A stretch of DNA of 64,000 nucleotides from Seminavis robusta (taxonomy: Eukaryota; Bacillariophyta; Bacillariophyceae; Naviculales; Naviculaceae), in NCBI GenBank assembly GCA_903772945.1, contig CAICTM010000001.1, forward strand, positions 186,001 to 250,000, written 5' to 3'. The position numbers and the translations under genes are program-made. The notes under the pieces are model-generated. The model was not told the origin of the DNA and made no database searches. It saw only the letters and a program-made list of their open reading frames with translations. Of this stretch, positions 1-9,361 are shown one piece after another; positions within the stretch are counted from its first letter, which is position 1, and each line of letters begins with the position of its first letter.

Positions 1-1337
1 GCGGTTTGAGCCCTATTCTGCTCCATCTCTCGTAGTTTACGCTTCGCATTCTTGAGCAGGGCAACAGCAGGGTTTGATTCGTACCGTATCGGGCAATCGG
101 CAGACAGGTCACCATAATCTATAAAATAAATAATTACGCACCACGCACCACGCACCAAACATCCGCCACCCCAAAGAATCTCGACTCACGTGTCAAACTT
201 GTTGTGCCCCCCATGAGATTTGCTCCCCCTAAACGGAAATGCTCTGACGTCACATCCCTGATCTTACTGGAACATTTTAGAGCCTACCGTACTTAATTAA
301 TAAATGAAAGGCAAGTACGAGTACCATTAATAGCAGGTTATGTAGCGGTAGCGGTACAGGTAGCTGTTCTCAGTTCTCCGAACTCCGAATGTTCAATCGA
401 TTGATCGAGATTTAATCTCTGTTACCCAAGCTACCAAGGTAGCTACACTCCAAACTTACTTATAAGAACATTAAAAATTCATTGCAGCCCTGGGGTTTTC
501 TTACTGTGCTGCACCATTTTGGACCCTCAGATTGTTTCTAACAAAACAAGCCAATTTCAGCATAGAAGACTTTCTTACTATGCTTCTAGGTCAAGCAGGG
601 AAGTGATTGGATACACCCAATGCACCTGGGCCTATTGGTCCAACTTGCTCAGGACTCGTAAATTGGGTTGGATCAAATAGAGATTGTTATCACTGTCTCT
701 CCCTCATGGCAGTAAATTTTGCAGATTTAGGCACAATTTTGAAGAATTTTCATGGTGTCAGACTAGTACTATTTCTTGTGCTTGAGGTCTCAACACTGGG
801 AAGTTTTCTTACAGTCACAGGGAAATTCAATGTGGAAGTTTCCTTGTTTTTAAAAAGAAGCCCAGGGCTCCCTTTCTTGTAGAATAGCTTCTTATATTCG
901 AGTTTTCAGTGTAGTCTATCGGAACCTTCTACATTCTACATGACATTGTGCGGGCAGTAGGATGTACTCGTGTACTCGAGTATGGTATTTAGAAGTACCA
1001 GGTACCGCCTGATGCAAATTAAGCGTACTCGTATGTAACAATGGTTCCTGGTATCCTGGTATACACTTTAAATCCTCTTGCATTTTCACAATAAGTAAGA
1101 ATTGTAATTCTACTGACGAGGCACAGCCAATGCCCTCGTCGCTCGTCACTGACATTCTGCAGAATTCCGGTGCATGCATGCTTCTTGCTTCCAGGCTTGC
1201 AACGCGCAACCTCTGCATGGACTCGACTCATCAGGATCTTGGTTCTTGGTTGTCTTGCACCATTAAATTTTACCAGCTCTTTCAACACTTGGCAGACCAA
1301 AACTTTGTTGGTCAAAATCAAAGAAAAGAAGCTTACC
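1..1337. other. Intergenic stretch, no gene recognised
   Basis: No open frame here has recognisable protein character; the longest (about 91 codons near 607-882) opens on TTG. The stretch is AT-rich with scattered GTAC/TACCG palindromic words. The last part (about 1170-1337) is open in the frame of the following receptor but contains no ATG, so I read it as 5' UTR. Confidence 0.6.
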
Positions 1338-3047
1338 ATGGCAGCGGACGGAGGCAATCATGAGACAACCAATGATGGTTACTTGGCTGAGACAACTCTT
1401 TCAGACTTCCAAGTTATCCTGCTTTATTCTGCCATATGCTTCTCAACAGGTCTCTCCTTGATTGGGTCCATAGGAATTATCACAGTGGCTCGAAGGAAGT
1501 TGTCTTCCCACAATTCAGTCTACCAACGATTGATGACCTCACTGAGCACATCGGATATAATGCTATCCTTAGTTCTCATAGCAGGTCGATGGATGTCACC
1601 ATCTTCTACAGGTGATCCCCTAGCAAAAGGCAACACAACCACTTGTAACATTTTGGGGATTTTCGTCATAATCACTGGCCTCTCCACTTGCATCATGTGC
1701 AACTACCTAAGTGTCTATTTCTTGCTGACTACCAGATATGGTTGGAGAGAATGGGAAATTAGCCAGAAACTGGAAAAGCCAGCATATGCTCTGGCCTTTG
1801 TCATTGTGGCAACCTATGTATCTTGTGCTGCAGGACTAGGGGCTATTCAGCCAACTCAAAATACAGGTCTCTGTTCAGCATTTGGGCATGCATTTATCTG
1901 GATATACGATGCCATTTTGACAATCTTTGCTGGAGGGGGCTGTGTGGCAACTTACATGGTCTATCGCCACGTGTATGTTGTCACTCAAGCCAGTCGAACC
2001 CATGATGCATCCTTTGCCATTCCGCCCCCCTCATCCAGCCAACAACGACAAGAAGATCAGCGACAAGCCCGCGTGCGCAGAGTAGCACGGCAAGCTATTG
2101 CCTACTATATTGCCTTACTTAACACACTCTTGTGGCCAGCAATCTACAATGTACTGGTTCAATATACAGATATTGAAGAAAGAGCTCACAAGCCAGCCAT
2201 CTTTCTGTTTGGATTTGTAGGTTTTTTTTTGTATCCACTCCAAGGAGCATGCAACTTTGTCATCTACATTCAATATCGAGTCAAGAGCTGGAAAAGAAGT
2301 TATCCACAAGTGTCCTGGATAACTGCAACCTGGTGGGCTGTGGTCAAGCCAATGGATCCACCCAACAACATCAACAGCAATCTACAAACATCCACACACA
2401 CGGCATCCTCAATGTTGAACTCAGCATCGGCAGCCATGTGGTCCATCCCTGGAGCTAGACGTGTGAGCCAGCTACTGTCACTGCCATTCTCATCCCATTT
2501 TCGTAGTGACAGAAACCACAATTTGGACGAAATCAGTTCGTCATCGGATGAGGAAGAGTTCGCTGAGGATGATGACAGTGCCAATTTACCCTGGTGGCAA
2601 AGAAATATTCCTGCGCCAACTCAACAGGAAGAAACTCTGTCCAGTGTTGGTGGGAATGAGAGCAATCCAACCCAATCAACAGCACTTGAAGCGGAAGAGA
2701 AGCCTCAACAAGTGACACCACATGAACAGGTTGTTGAAACTCCTCAAGAAACCATACTAGTAACAGAAATCAATCTAACTCTGGAGGAAGCAGACTTGGC
2801 CGCGCCAAAGGAATACAAGTCTCAAGTCTCACAGCCAGAACAGGATATTGAAACTCCTCAAGAAACTATAACAGAAAACAATCCAACTCCAGAGGAAGCA
2901 GAAGTGTACATACCAAGGGAATACAATTTGCAAGTATGGCAGCCCGAACAAGATAATGATGCTCCAGAAGCAACCATATCAGATAACCATTACATTTATC
3001 ATGCACAAACCAGAACCAGTGCAACAAACAGGAGTCCAGCACTGTGA
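1338..3047 (+). CDS. Seven-transmembrane receptor, cAMP-receptor/GPCR-like
   Basis: A 569-residue protein with no intron. The frame opens upstream without ATG, and the ATG at 1338 is the first in frame, in a good context (taccATGG). Seven hydrophobic helices fall at about residues 20-50, 60-85, 100-135, 150-170, 180-215, 255-280 and 290-315. Helix 7 carries a PLQGACNFVIY stretch, which resembles the PLQG-x-x-N-x-x-Y pattern of Dictyostelium cAR-like and related class E receptors. That family couples to heterotrimeric G proteins at the plasma membrane. The remaining 250 residues form an acidic, Ser/Gln/Pro-rich cytoplasmic tail ending in about 2.5 copies of a 36-38 residue repeat. The fold is well supported; ligand and partner cannot be inferred. 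Confidence 0.78.
   Translation: MAADGGNHETTNDGYLAETTLSDFQVILLYSAICFSTGLSLIGSIGIITVARRKLSSHNSVYQRLMTSLSTSDIMLSLVLIAGRWMSPSSTGDPLAKGNTTTCNILGIFVIITGLSTCIMCNYLSVYFLLTTRYGWREWEISQKLEKPAYALAFVIVATYVSCAAGLGAIQPTQNTGLCSAFGHAFIWIYDAILTIFAGGGCVATYMVYRHVYVVTQASRTHDASFAIPPPSSSQQRQEDQRQARVRRVARQAIAYYIALLNTLLWPAIYNVLVQYTDIEERAHKPAIFLFGFVGFFLYPLQGACNFVIYIQYRVKSWKRSYPQVSWITATWWAVVKPMDPPNNINSNLQTSTHTASSMLNSASAAMWSIPGARRVSQLLSLPFSSHFRSDRNHNLDEISSSSDEEEFAEDDDSANLPWWQRNIPAPTQQEETLSSVGGNESNPTQSTALEAEEKPQQVTPHEQVVETPQETILVTEINLTLEEADLAAPKEYKSQVSQPEQDIETPQETITENNPTPEEAEVYIPREYNLQVWQPEQDNDAPEATISDNHYIYHAQTRTSATNRSPAL
2721..3041 (+). repeat. Imperfect 36-38 residue coding repeat in receptor tail
   Basis: Residues 462-499, 500-535 and 536-569 of the receptor repeat a pattern of (P/H)EQ-x-x-E(T/A)P(Q/E)-x-T followed by PEEA and (K/R)EY. 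DNA copies start near 2721, 2835 and 2943. The third copy is truncated by the stop codon. Confidence 0.75.
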
Positions 3048-3721
3048 GGCCACAGATATTGTAGCTCTCTCCGATGGGCTTTCCAAATGGGAGCATTTTG
3101 TGCCAGGATCATCATCCTTCAACGAAAAGAACATGGATGATACTGAAGCACTGCACTGCATAAAAACCTGACAATTCATTGCTCACAGATGAGAGCTCAA
3201 CCAAACTACACCACATGTCACTTCCAAGGAGCTGTTTTGCAGGTTCAGTTTCAATCGGGCTTATCGGTGTTCTACACTACGCAGCATGAGGGCAAGACAG
3301 CGCTGAACGGGTATGCATACATGCTCCGGATGTGTTCGCGGTTTGGATCGGGAGTCGAGATCCTCGTCAGGTGCCGAAGCCAACAAAGAAGGAATGCTGA
3401 CTTTTGAAGCTACAGTACTACCCGACACGCAATTGATACAACGTTTATCCGACATTCGGTGATGATGGCGTTCCGTAAACGTACTGGTACTACACAGTCT
3501 CAGAAATGCGAATGGTTTGAAACCTTCACCTCAAATCCTCATATTACATTTTTTAAAAGTAAGGAAACGATCCTCACCTATGCATATGTACCAGTACCCC
3601 TAACCGGTTGACTGCCCACAAGCAAAGTCCAAAGAGCTATATGCTTACTTCCCGCTTTTTGCTTCTGAAAATAGATGGCCAAAGCTGGACGAAGCCACTG
3701 CATAGAAAAAAGCCAAGGACG
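3048..3721. other. Intergenic, nothing recognised
   Basis: Short frames on both strands have no recognisable composition or domain. It probably holds the 3' end of the receptor transcript and the promoter of the next gene. Confidence 0.5.
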
Positions 3722-4270
3722 ATGAACCTGAACGGCAAGATCACCAGCGGGTGTACGGTCCATCTCCCCGAAGCACGAGAGGGCGACTTTGTCTTGTTTG
3801 TGACACGAGAAGAATGGGACAGTCTCCGCGCTGTGAGAGCTCCGGTTTTCCTGTGTCCAAAACGTGGACGGATCGACTTTATCAGCCGGGAAAAGTATCG
3901 TCAGGCTGTGGTGCATTGGTATGAGCAGTCCGAGGATCATTTTCATTTGCCTGGTGCTGTGCAGTATACCGGTACTACTCGTGCCATTGAATCGAAGACG
4001 ATGACGACAACAAGAAATGTCTGGTATCGAAACAAGTTCTTTCCGCAGGTGACAGTCTTTGTTGCGCTGGCCATCATGGCAGCCATGAAGATGATCGAAG
4101 CCAAGGGCGTGGCATACTGCAACGACATTGCAGCCAAAACGAAGGTTCAGAAAAGCGTTCTCCTCCTGGCAGTGGCCTTGCTTATTCCTCTCACCACGCT
4201 TCTTTGTCATAATGATGCGCTCCAATTTGGAAGACGGAAAAGGACAAAGGTTGTCAAGAAACAAACATAA
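3722..4270 (+). CDS. Small membrane protein of unknown function
   Basis: A 182-residue protein I do not recognise. The first 100 residues look globular and charged. Two hydrophobic helices follow (about residues 107-128, FFPQVTVFVALAIMAAMKMI, and 144-162), and the C-terminus is very basic (RRKRTKVVKKQ), so the tail probably faces the cytosol. The start at 3722 has A at -3. An in-frame ATG at 3641 has a poor context and would add 27 residues. A frame of similar length on the opposite strand (3578-4264) reads less like protein. Real but unassigned. Confidence 0.5.
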   Translation: MNLNGKITSGCTVHLPEAREGDFVLFVTREEWDSLRAVRAPVFLCPKRGRIDFISREKYRQAVVHWYEQSEDHFHLPGAVQYTGTTRAIESKTMTTTRNVWYRNKFFPQVTVFVALAIMAAMKMIEAKGVAYCNDIAAKTKVQKSVLLLAVALLIPLTTLLCHNDALQFGRRKRTKVVKKQT

Positions 4271-4658
4271 ACCAGAATCCGAAAAAGAGAAGCTTTTCCC
4301 CGGCTTCCGAGGCAGACTTGTATTGGAATCTTGAAAGTTTGTTTGATGCTAATTTCTTACGCATACAGGGATGAATCTAAAGACATGCAAATGGATCCTC
4401 AATCAAAGGAAGGAGTTTCTTTCTGTCGTCGCAGTACTGGCTTTTCTGTGTTTCCTGACCTGATACAGTTCCCTCGTCATGGTTGACTGGTTGGTTGGTG
4501 GAGGGTTCGGCTAATCTTGAATAATCTTCCAACTAAATTGATGGTCATCCTTGCTGGTAGTGGATTGCTTATATTGTAGTAGTCTTCGATCTCTCTGCTT
4601 CTCTCTTAACTTGTGTGTGTGTGTGTGTGCGTGATTTCTCGACTTGCTCTTCTTCTTC
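4271..4658. other. Intergenic with (TG)n microsatellite
   Basis: This gap separates two convergent genes. A (TG)9-type run lies at about 4611-4630. No gene was found. Confidence 0.6.
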
Positions 4659-5045
4659 TTACACCGAATCCTCCTCGTTGCAAGTAATGGAACAGTCTTG
4701 GGGATCGATTCGTACCGAGCAAAGTCGGGTACCCGGAGTACGACCGCAGGCGGCACAGTGTCCATTTCGTGCACAGGGAGGACTCCCTTGAAAGACGGAA
4801 TAGACGTGGACGCCCGTTCCAGGAGGAGGCGTGGCATTCATCCAATGGGAATCACCGCCGCGGTGATGCAGCCAGGGTACCGTTTCATCGCAGACAAAAC
4901 TATTATTATCGGCCGCAGATTGACTCATGCAGTTGGAAATGCAGCTGTTGTCGCTGCTGTCCAACCGAATGTTGCAGCGGTCGGGTCTGGCTGTTGTCGA
5001 CGACGAGGCAAGCAGTAGAATAGCGACGGGCTTGAACGAGATCAT
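4659..5045 (-). CDS. Small secreted cysteine-rich protein
   Basis: A 128-residue protein. The first 19 residues (MISFKPVAILLLASSSTTA) look like a cleavable signal peptide, and the ATG at 5045 has A at -3. The mature part holds ten cysteines, with short spacings near both ends (CISNC; CAACG; CSVRIDPQDCSITC), the pattern of a disulfide-bonded secreted or wall-associated protein. It matches no family I can name. The stop codon lies inside a good 5' splice consensus (GTAAG), so a further exon towards lower coordinates is possible and the C-terminus is uncertain. Confidence 0.5.
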   Translation of the reverse strand: MISFKPVAILLLASSSTTARPDRCNIRLDSSDNSCISNCMSQSAADNNSFVCDETVPWLHHRGGDSHWMNATPPPGTGVHVYSVFQGSPPCARNGHCAACGRTPGTRLCSVRIDPQDCSITCNEEDSV

Positions 5046-5473
5046 CTTGGTACGATAGTGGACGTATCGATGGTTTGAGAACCTGTTTGTTGAGGGTGAC
5101 CTTTGCTCGGTTGCTGTGGTTGAGTTGGACCTGAATTCAACTATTAATATACCTTTATAGGTCAAAGTTCATTCGTGTCAACTTTGACATGGAGTCAAAA
5201 TGACTATCTTTGACTCGCCCATAAAGACTGCGCGCACGATCGCGCAACCCCCTTTGTAATTAGAATAAAGAGTCCAAGTCAAAATTGCACGGACTTAGGG
5301 GTTATTAATCAAAGACATAGGTACCGGTATTGAAAGCGACCGGCTAGCTTTCATCCGTTCGCGCCCTCTTTAGGCCTATCTCCAACTCTAGTGCTTCGTA
5401 CCCTTCCGAGCGTGGAAACCAATGCCATCACCAACGAAACGAAACAAACAAAAGCAACATCAGTGATATCAAG
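5046..5473. other. Intergenic upstream of the Crypton gene, rich in TTTGAC/GTCAAA words
   Basis: Both neighbouring genes diverge from this stretch. Between 5160 and 5275 it contains several TTTGAC/GTCAAA words, including a palindrome at 5192-5216 (GAGTCAAAAT...TTTGACTC) whose near copy lies downstream of the recombinase gene at 8623-8645. Confidence 0.55.
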
Positions 5474-8083
5474 ATGACCTCTACCATCAGTGCTATTGCC
5501 AACGGGCTCCCCTCTCCCCAAAGGCCAGCGCAAGTGAGGGTGGTGGCACACAGGATTGGAGAAGATGGCATGAGGGAGGCTATCTGTGAAACTGTGGAGG
5601 ATAATTCTCAGCTCAACAGCAACTTGCAACATGTTCTCCTTGAATTGTCTGAAGAAGGGAGACCAACACAATCACACAAGGCACTGGACCCCAAAGTCTA
5701 CGAATTCTATCAGTACTGCGACCACTGTTATCCCGATGATCCAAGCAGGAGAGTTGTGGACTTTGAAAAGGTCTATCAGTTTATGTTCTACACTGCATTC
5801 AGAGAGCCCAAAAAACACCCCAACAAGGCAGAACTCGCCAAGCCTGTGGAACAGAGGAAGCACTTCAACAAGGAGGAGTTCGATAAGCTCATGGTGGACT
5901 ACAAGGACTCTGCCAGAGCCAGGCTGAACCGCCCTAATCCAAAGAACCCAATGAGTCCACCCTCCTTTGAGCAATACAAGCAGATCCTCAAAAAAATCTG
6001 GAAGGTTCAACTGGCGAAGAAATTGACAACAGAATCCAGCTTTGATGCTATCTGGAAGCTCCCACTGGATGATCTATTCAAGTATGTGAAGCAGAGGAAG
6101 CCAATGCAAGACAAGAAGAACTACAAGGAGAAAGTTAATGGGGAGTTTTCGCCCTACATGATTGTGGAGCACTACACCCCCATTGAATCTATTTTATGGA
6201 AGCACAGTCACGAGGCTGTTGGCTACAGGTCTATTGCTTGTCAGCTTCGCCACAGATACTGCTTCCTGCATTTGACCTGTGGCATTCTCAGGTGTGAGTC
6301 GCTCCACCGTGCTGAGTTTAGCGACTTCCTTGGGCTGACCGTACCCAAGGACGAAGAGAGAGATGTCCACAACACCTACATTATGGTCAACCAGATAGCA
6401 TTGGGCAAGACCGCCACCTATGGCAGGAAACAGTATGGGAGAGCCACTCGCCACAAGGATGTCAATGTGTGTCCCATCGGTGCTTTTGCTTTCATGGTAC
6501 AGTACCGGCTTCACTGCACTGACGAGTTTGCTGATTTCACTGTCGAGCAGTGGATTGACAACAAGAGTTGGTTTGACATCAAGATCCTCGCGGATGCCTC
6601 ACCTGGGGCGAACAGGTCAAAGGAAATGGAAAAAGACACTTATGGCAACCACATTCGTCAAATCCTCAAGCAACTGGACCTTGACTGCAGCAAGGTACTT
6701 CATCTTGGCAGAAAGCTTGGAGCTCTAACTCTTGAGTTGCTCATGGAGGAGCGAAGCCAGATTCAACAGTTAGGTGGCTGGTCCGAGGGCTGTTATGACA
6801 AACACTACAGTGGGAAGATGCCTTTAACTCCTGTCAGGCGGATGGCTGGTTATGGAGGCAAGCAAGGGTGCCTCTTTTGTCCGCGATCTGTTGTTATGCC
6901 TCCCAAAGAACTGCTTCTGCTTACACCAATCGGAAAGTGGGTATACAAGGCATGGGATGCTGTCACGGAAAGCGAAGCTGCTGAAAAGGGAAATTGTCCC
7001 ACAGCCATCGCCTTCCTCAAGTTCTTCATTGATCTAAACCGTATCTTTCTGCAGGATGCTGCGGCAATGCAAGTACTCTCTCCAGAGCGAGAGGAGCATC
7101 CACTGTTTACTGAACTCAATGATGTGTTCAAGACGGATCTCTTTGCAGTAAGTCTTCCGTATCATGCAATGTCTTTCACACATGCGTCTCACTACTGCTT
7201 ATCCACTCTACAGGCCTTCAAAGAGAAGATGAAGTTGGCATTGGAGTCCGCGAAGAATCCCAAGGAAGCCACTGTCGAAAAGATTGTACCCACTTTGACA
7301 TCATGGCAAACAGCCAACAACCAAGCTTTATGTCTTTTGGATGCCAAGGTTGACAGCGTGAGCAAGGTTGTTGTCAATGGTATTACAAAGCTGGGCGAGT
7401 ACATAGAGCATGCTGAACACCGGCAACTGAAACGCGACAAACAATTAGGGGCACTGCTAGTGAAGATCGGAAAGTCAATTGGTGGCACGGAAGAAGATCA
7501 CGTCGAGGAACAACAACAACCAACCGGTCTAGAGCTACTGGCAAACACGATGGAATTAGATGATGCCTCTCTAGATTTAGAGGATACGCCTATGCAGGAT
7601 CCGGCTGGTGCAAGATTGGAAACTGGTGACGATTTCCTTCAAGTTGGTGTTATGGATATGGGTCTACCAGCTGTTACGCCACCAGCTGTTCTTACACCAC
7701 CAACGACACCAACAGCCAAGCCCAACGACCAATTCAAGCTGAAGGTATGCATCAAGAGCCTCACCGAGCTTTTGGATGAGTGGACTGGAAGACTTGAAGG
7801 GAGCTCACCGGATCCTCTTGGTGGTGTGGAAGGGAGAAACAAGCAGTACGGCACGCAATGGAGAAAGCACATTCGAGCGAAGCAATACTCCAGACGAAAT
7901 CAGGCTGTGGCTGGAATCCGTGCCTATGCAGAACAGCACAACATGGATGTATTCGATGCCTGTCAAGTCCTTGACTACAACTACAAGGGAGAGTGCAAGA
8001 GCTCCATAGCCAACTTCGTGGATTACATAAAAAGAGAGGGGCTACTACAGAAGAAGGCTTCGAGAGGACGCACGAAAAAGTAA
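5474..8083 (+). CDS. Crypton-like tyrosine recombinase with GCR1-type DNA-binding C-terminus
   Basis: The unspliced frame is 869 residues. It contains a perfect GTAAGT...CTACAG intron at 7148-7213 (66 nt, no stop, divisible by three); removing it gives 847 residues. The tyrosine recombinase catalytic set is visible: box-I Arg in GILRCESLHR (about R273), H-x-x-R in VLHLGRKLGA (H410, R413), Trp in QLGGWSEG (W436) and the nucleophile in CYDKHYSG (Y445, or less likely Y441). The last 110 residues (LTELLDEWTGRLEG ... YGTQWRKHIRAKQYSRR) resemble the GCR1_C/Ndc10-like DNA-binding domain that accompanies the recombinase in Cryptons. All key residues are intact and there are no premature stops, so the copy could be functional or domesticated. 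Confidence 0.75.
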   Translation: MTSTISAIANGLPSPQRPAQVRVVAHRIGEDGMREAICETVEDNSQLNSNLQHVLLELSEEGRPTQSHKALDPKVYEFYQYCDHCYPDDPSRRVVDFEKVYQFMFYTAFREPKKHPNKAELAKPVEQRKHFNKEEFDKLMVDYKDSARARLNRPNPKNPMSPPSFEQYKQILKKIWKVQLAKKLTTESSFDAIWKLPLDDLFKYVKQRKPMQDKKNYKEKVNGEFSPYMIVEHYTPIESILWKHSHEAVGYRSIACQLRHRYCFLHLTCGILRCESLHRAEFSDFLGLTVPKDEERDVHNTYIMVNQIALGKTATYGRKQYGRATRHKDVNVCPIGAFAFMVQYRLHCTDEFADFTVEQWIDNKSWFDIKILADASPGANRSKEMEKDTYGNHIRQILKQLDLDCSKVLHLGRKLGALTLELLMEERSQIQQLGGWSEGCYDKHYSGKMPLTPVRRMAGYGGKQGCLFCPRSVVMPPKELLLLTPIGKWVYKAWDAVTESEAAEKGNCPTAIAFLKFFIDLNRIFLQDAAAMQVLSPEREEHPLFTELNDVFKTDLFAVSLPYHAMSFTHASHYCLSTLQAFKEKMKLALESAKNPKEATVEKIVPTLTSWQTANNQALCLLDAKVDSVSKVVVNGITKLGEYIEHAEHRQLKRDKQLGALLVKIGKSIGGTEEDHVEEQQQPTGLELLANTMELDDASLDLEDTPMQDPAGARLETGDDFLQVGVMDMGLPAVTPPAVLTPPTTPTAKPNDQFKLKVCIKSLTELLDEWTGRLEGSSPDPLGGVEGRNKQYGTQWRKHIRAKQYSRRNQAVAGIRAYAEQHNMDVFDACQVLDYNYKGECKSSIANFVDYIKREGLLQKKASRGRTKK

Positions 8084-8534
8084 AGTTTCGAGTGTCAAAT
8101 CCGGCTATTTTACATTCTACAATTTGGTGGGCTTCCAAGCTCCTTTTTGTGTCACCTTTTGAGCTGTCATTGGCTGTGGCACAGAGATTGCAGCCCCCAT
8201 GCTTCTAGCTTTATTTAAACTACTATTAGAAATGCTTTCTTGCTTCTCCATTGTTGTCTTCTCCATTGTTTTCTTCTTTGTTTACTGTCGATCGTTTACT
8301 GTCGATCGTTGTTGTGGTGGTTCTTGGTTCTTGTTGCCTGTTGCCTGTTGCCGTAAGATAGGTGCGCGACATTGAAGTTCGAAAAGTGAGAAGTTGGTCC
8401 TCCTGACGTCAGTCGTGTTCCAGTACCGGTTCCCATTTTGAGTACCAGTTGCGAAACAGAGGTGCGAACTTCCCAAAAAGAGGTGCGCACTGCGGGAAGA
8501 AGGTCAGGTGACTCCAGTTTGAAAACTGCATAGC

Positions 8535-8620
8535 AGTATCTGGTTTGGCCTCTCGAGATTCTAATGGTACTGTTTTTTAGCACAGTGAAAGTAGAATCTG
8601 GTCAGGTCAAACCAGATACT
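8535..8620. repeat. Imperfect hairpin
   Basis: A 13-bp perfect inverted pair (AGTATCTGGTTTG at 8535-8547 with its complement at 8608-8620) encloses a second 7-bp pair (GATTCTA at 8557-8563 and TAGAATC at 8592-8598). It lies just inside the right-hand palindrome attributed to the Crypton. Confidence 0.6.
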
Positions 8621-8645
8621 CTGAGTCAAAATCCAACTTTGACTC

Positions 8646-9361
8646 ACTCGATGGATGCACTGCATTTTCCTTTGACAGAACGAACCCACGAAGGACAGAC
8701 TATCATTTTACCAACTAAATAATTGTCTCTACCAGTACGTATGCTCTGAAGTATGCATAGTAGCTGTCCCTGGGATGAAAGGGCATGGGCTTGTGCTGCC
8801 CATGAATTCCACCTGGACATTCTGATGTATGCCCATGAACATGAATGCCCTGGGACGATCAGGTGTGCTCGTTGGCTGTTGGACATGGTCATCTGGAAAA
8901 CCTGAAGTATGCCATGAGAACGGCTGTGGCTGTGACCAGAAAACATGTATTGAGGCAGCTTCCCATGAACACTTGTTGGAGATGCCAGCGTATGTCCCTG
9001 GAGTAGGGATGCATACAAGTGAAGAGAAAATGTGGAAGAGGGCAAAACAGTTGGTTGCCCAGGGGGCTGGTTGGATGAGCATGGCGGCCCATTGTCCAGT
9101 CCAGTTTTCAACCATGTGAGTCAACGATTAAAACAGGTTTGCGTGTTGGTCTTGAACAGTCCAGCTGGTGTGCTTCGTCCCTTTCAGGGTCTTGTCTATA
9201 TACCAGTGGCGCGGTTCAGAGAATGAAACATTGCATACGCCGATAATTGCTTCAGAATCAATACAAGTAACTTTCTATGAAACGATTAATGCGTACTCAA
9301 TAGCTGCCTCTTGCTTGGTTCGACGACAGCCAGAGCTGACTTGACGGATGGAATACTTTAG
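8646..9361. other. Intergenic, no gene supported
   Basis: Overlapping frames of 96-155 codons on both strands (8644-9124) have no recognisable domain. Short words such as gcccatgaa recur, so this may be an old repeat. Confidence 0.5.

Larger units (their letters stand above)
5192..8645 (+). mobile_element. Putative Crypton-type DNA transposon
   Basis: Defined by the tyrosine-recombinase/GCR1-type gene at 5474-8083 and by two similar palindromic sequences that flank it, GAGTCAAAAT...TTTGACTC at 5192-5216 and 8623-8645. The span of about 3.45 kb fits known Cryptons, which lack long terminal repeats and transpose through a recombined circle. The termini are a guess; only the gene is firm. No short target duplication could be verified by eye. 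Confidence 0.4.

Noticed and set aside
607-882. 91-codon plus-strand frame
   Set aside because: Opens on TTG, has no recognisable domain and sits in AT-rich intergenic DNA.
3578-4264. 228-codon minus-strand frame
   Set aside because: Lies opposite the 3722-4270 gene; its translation is less protein-like (Cys/His scattered, no helices), so I treat it as a shadow.
8644-9124. Overlapping frames of 96-155 codons on both strands
   Set aside because: No domain, conflicting strands, recurring short words; more likely repeat-derived.
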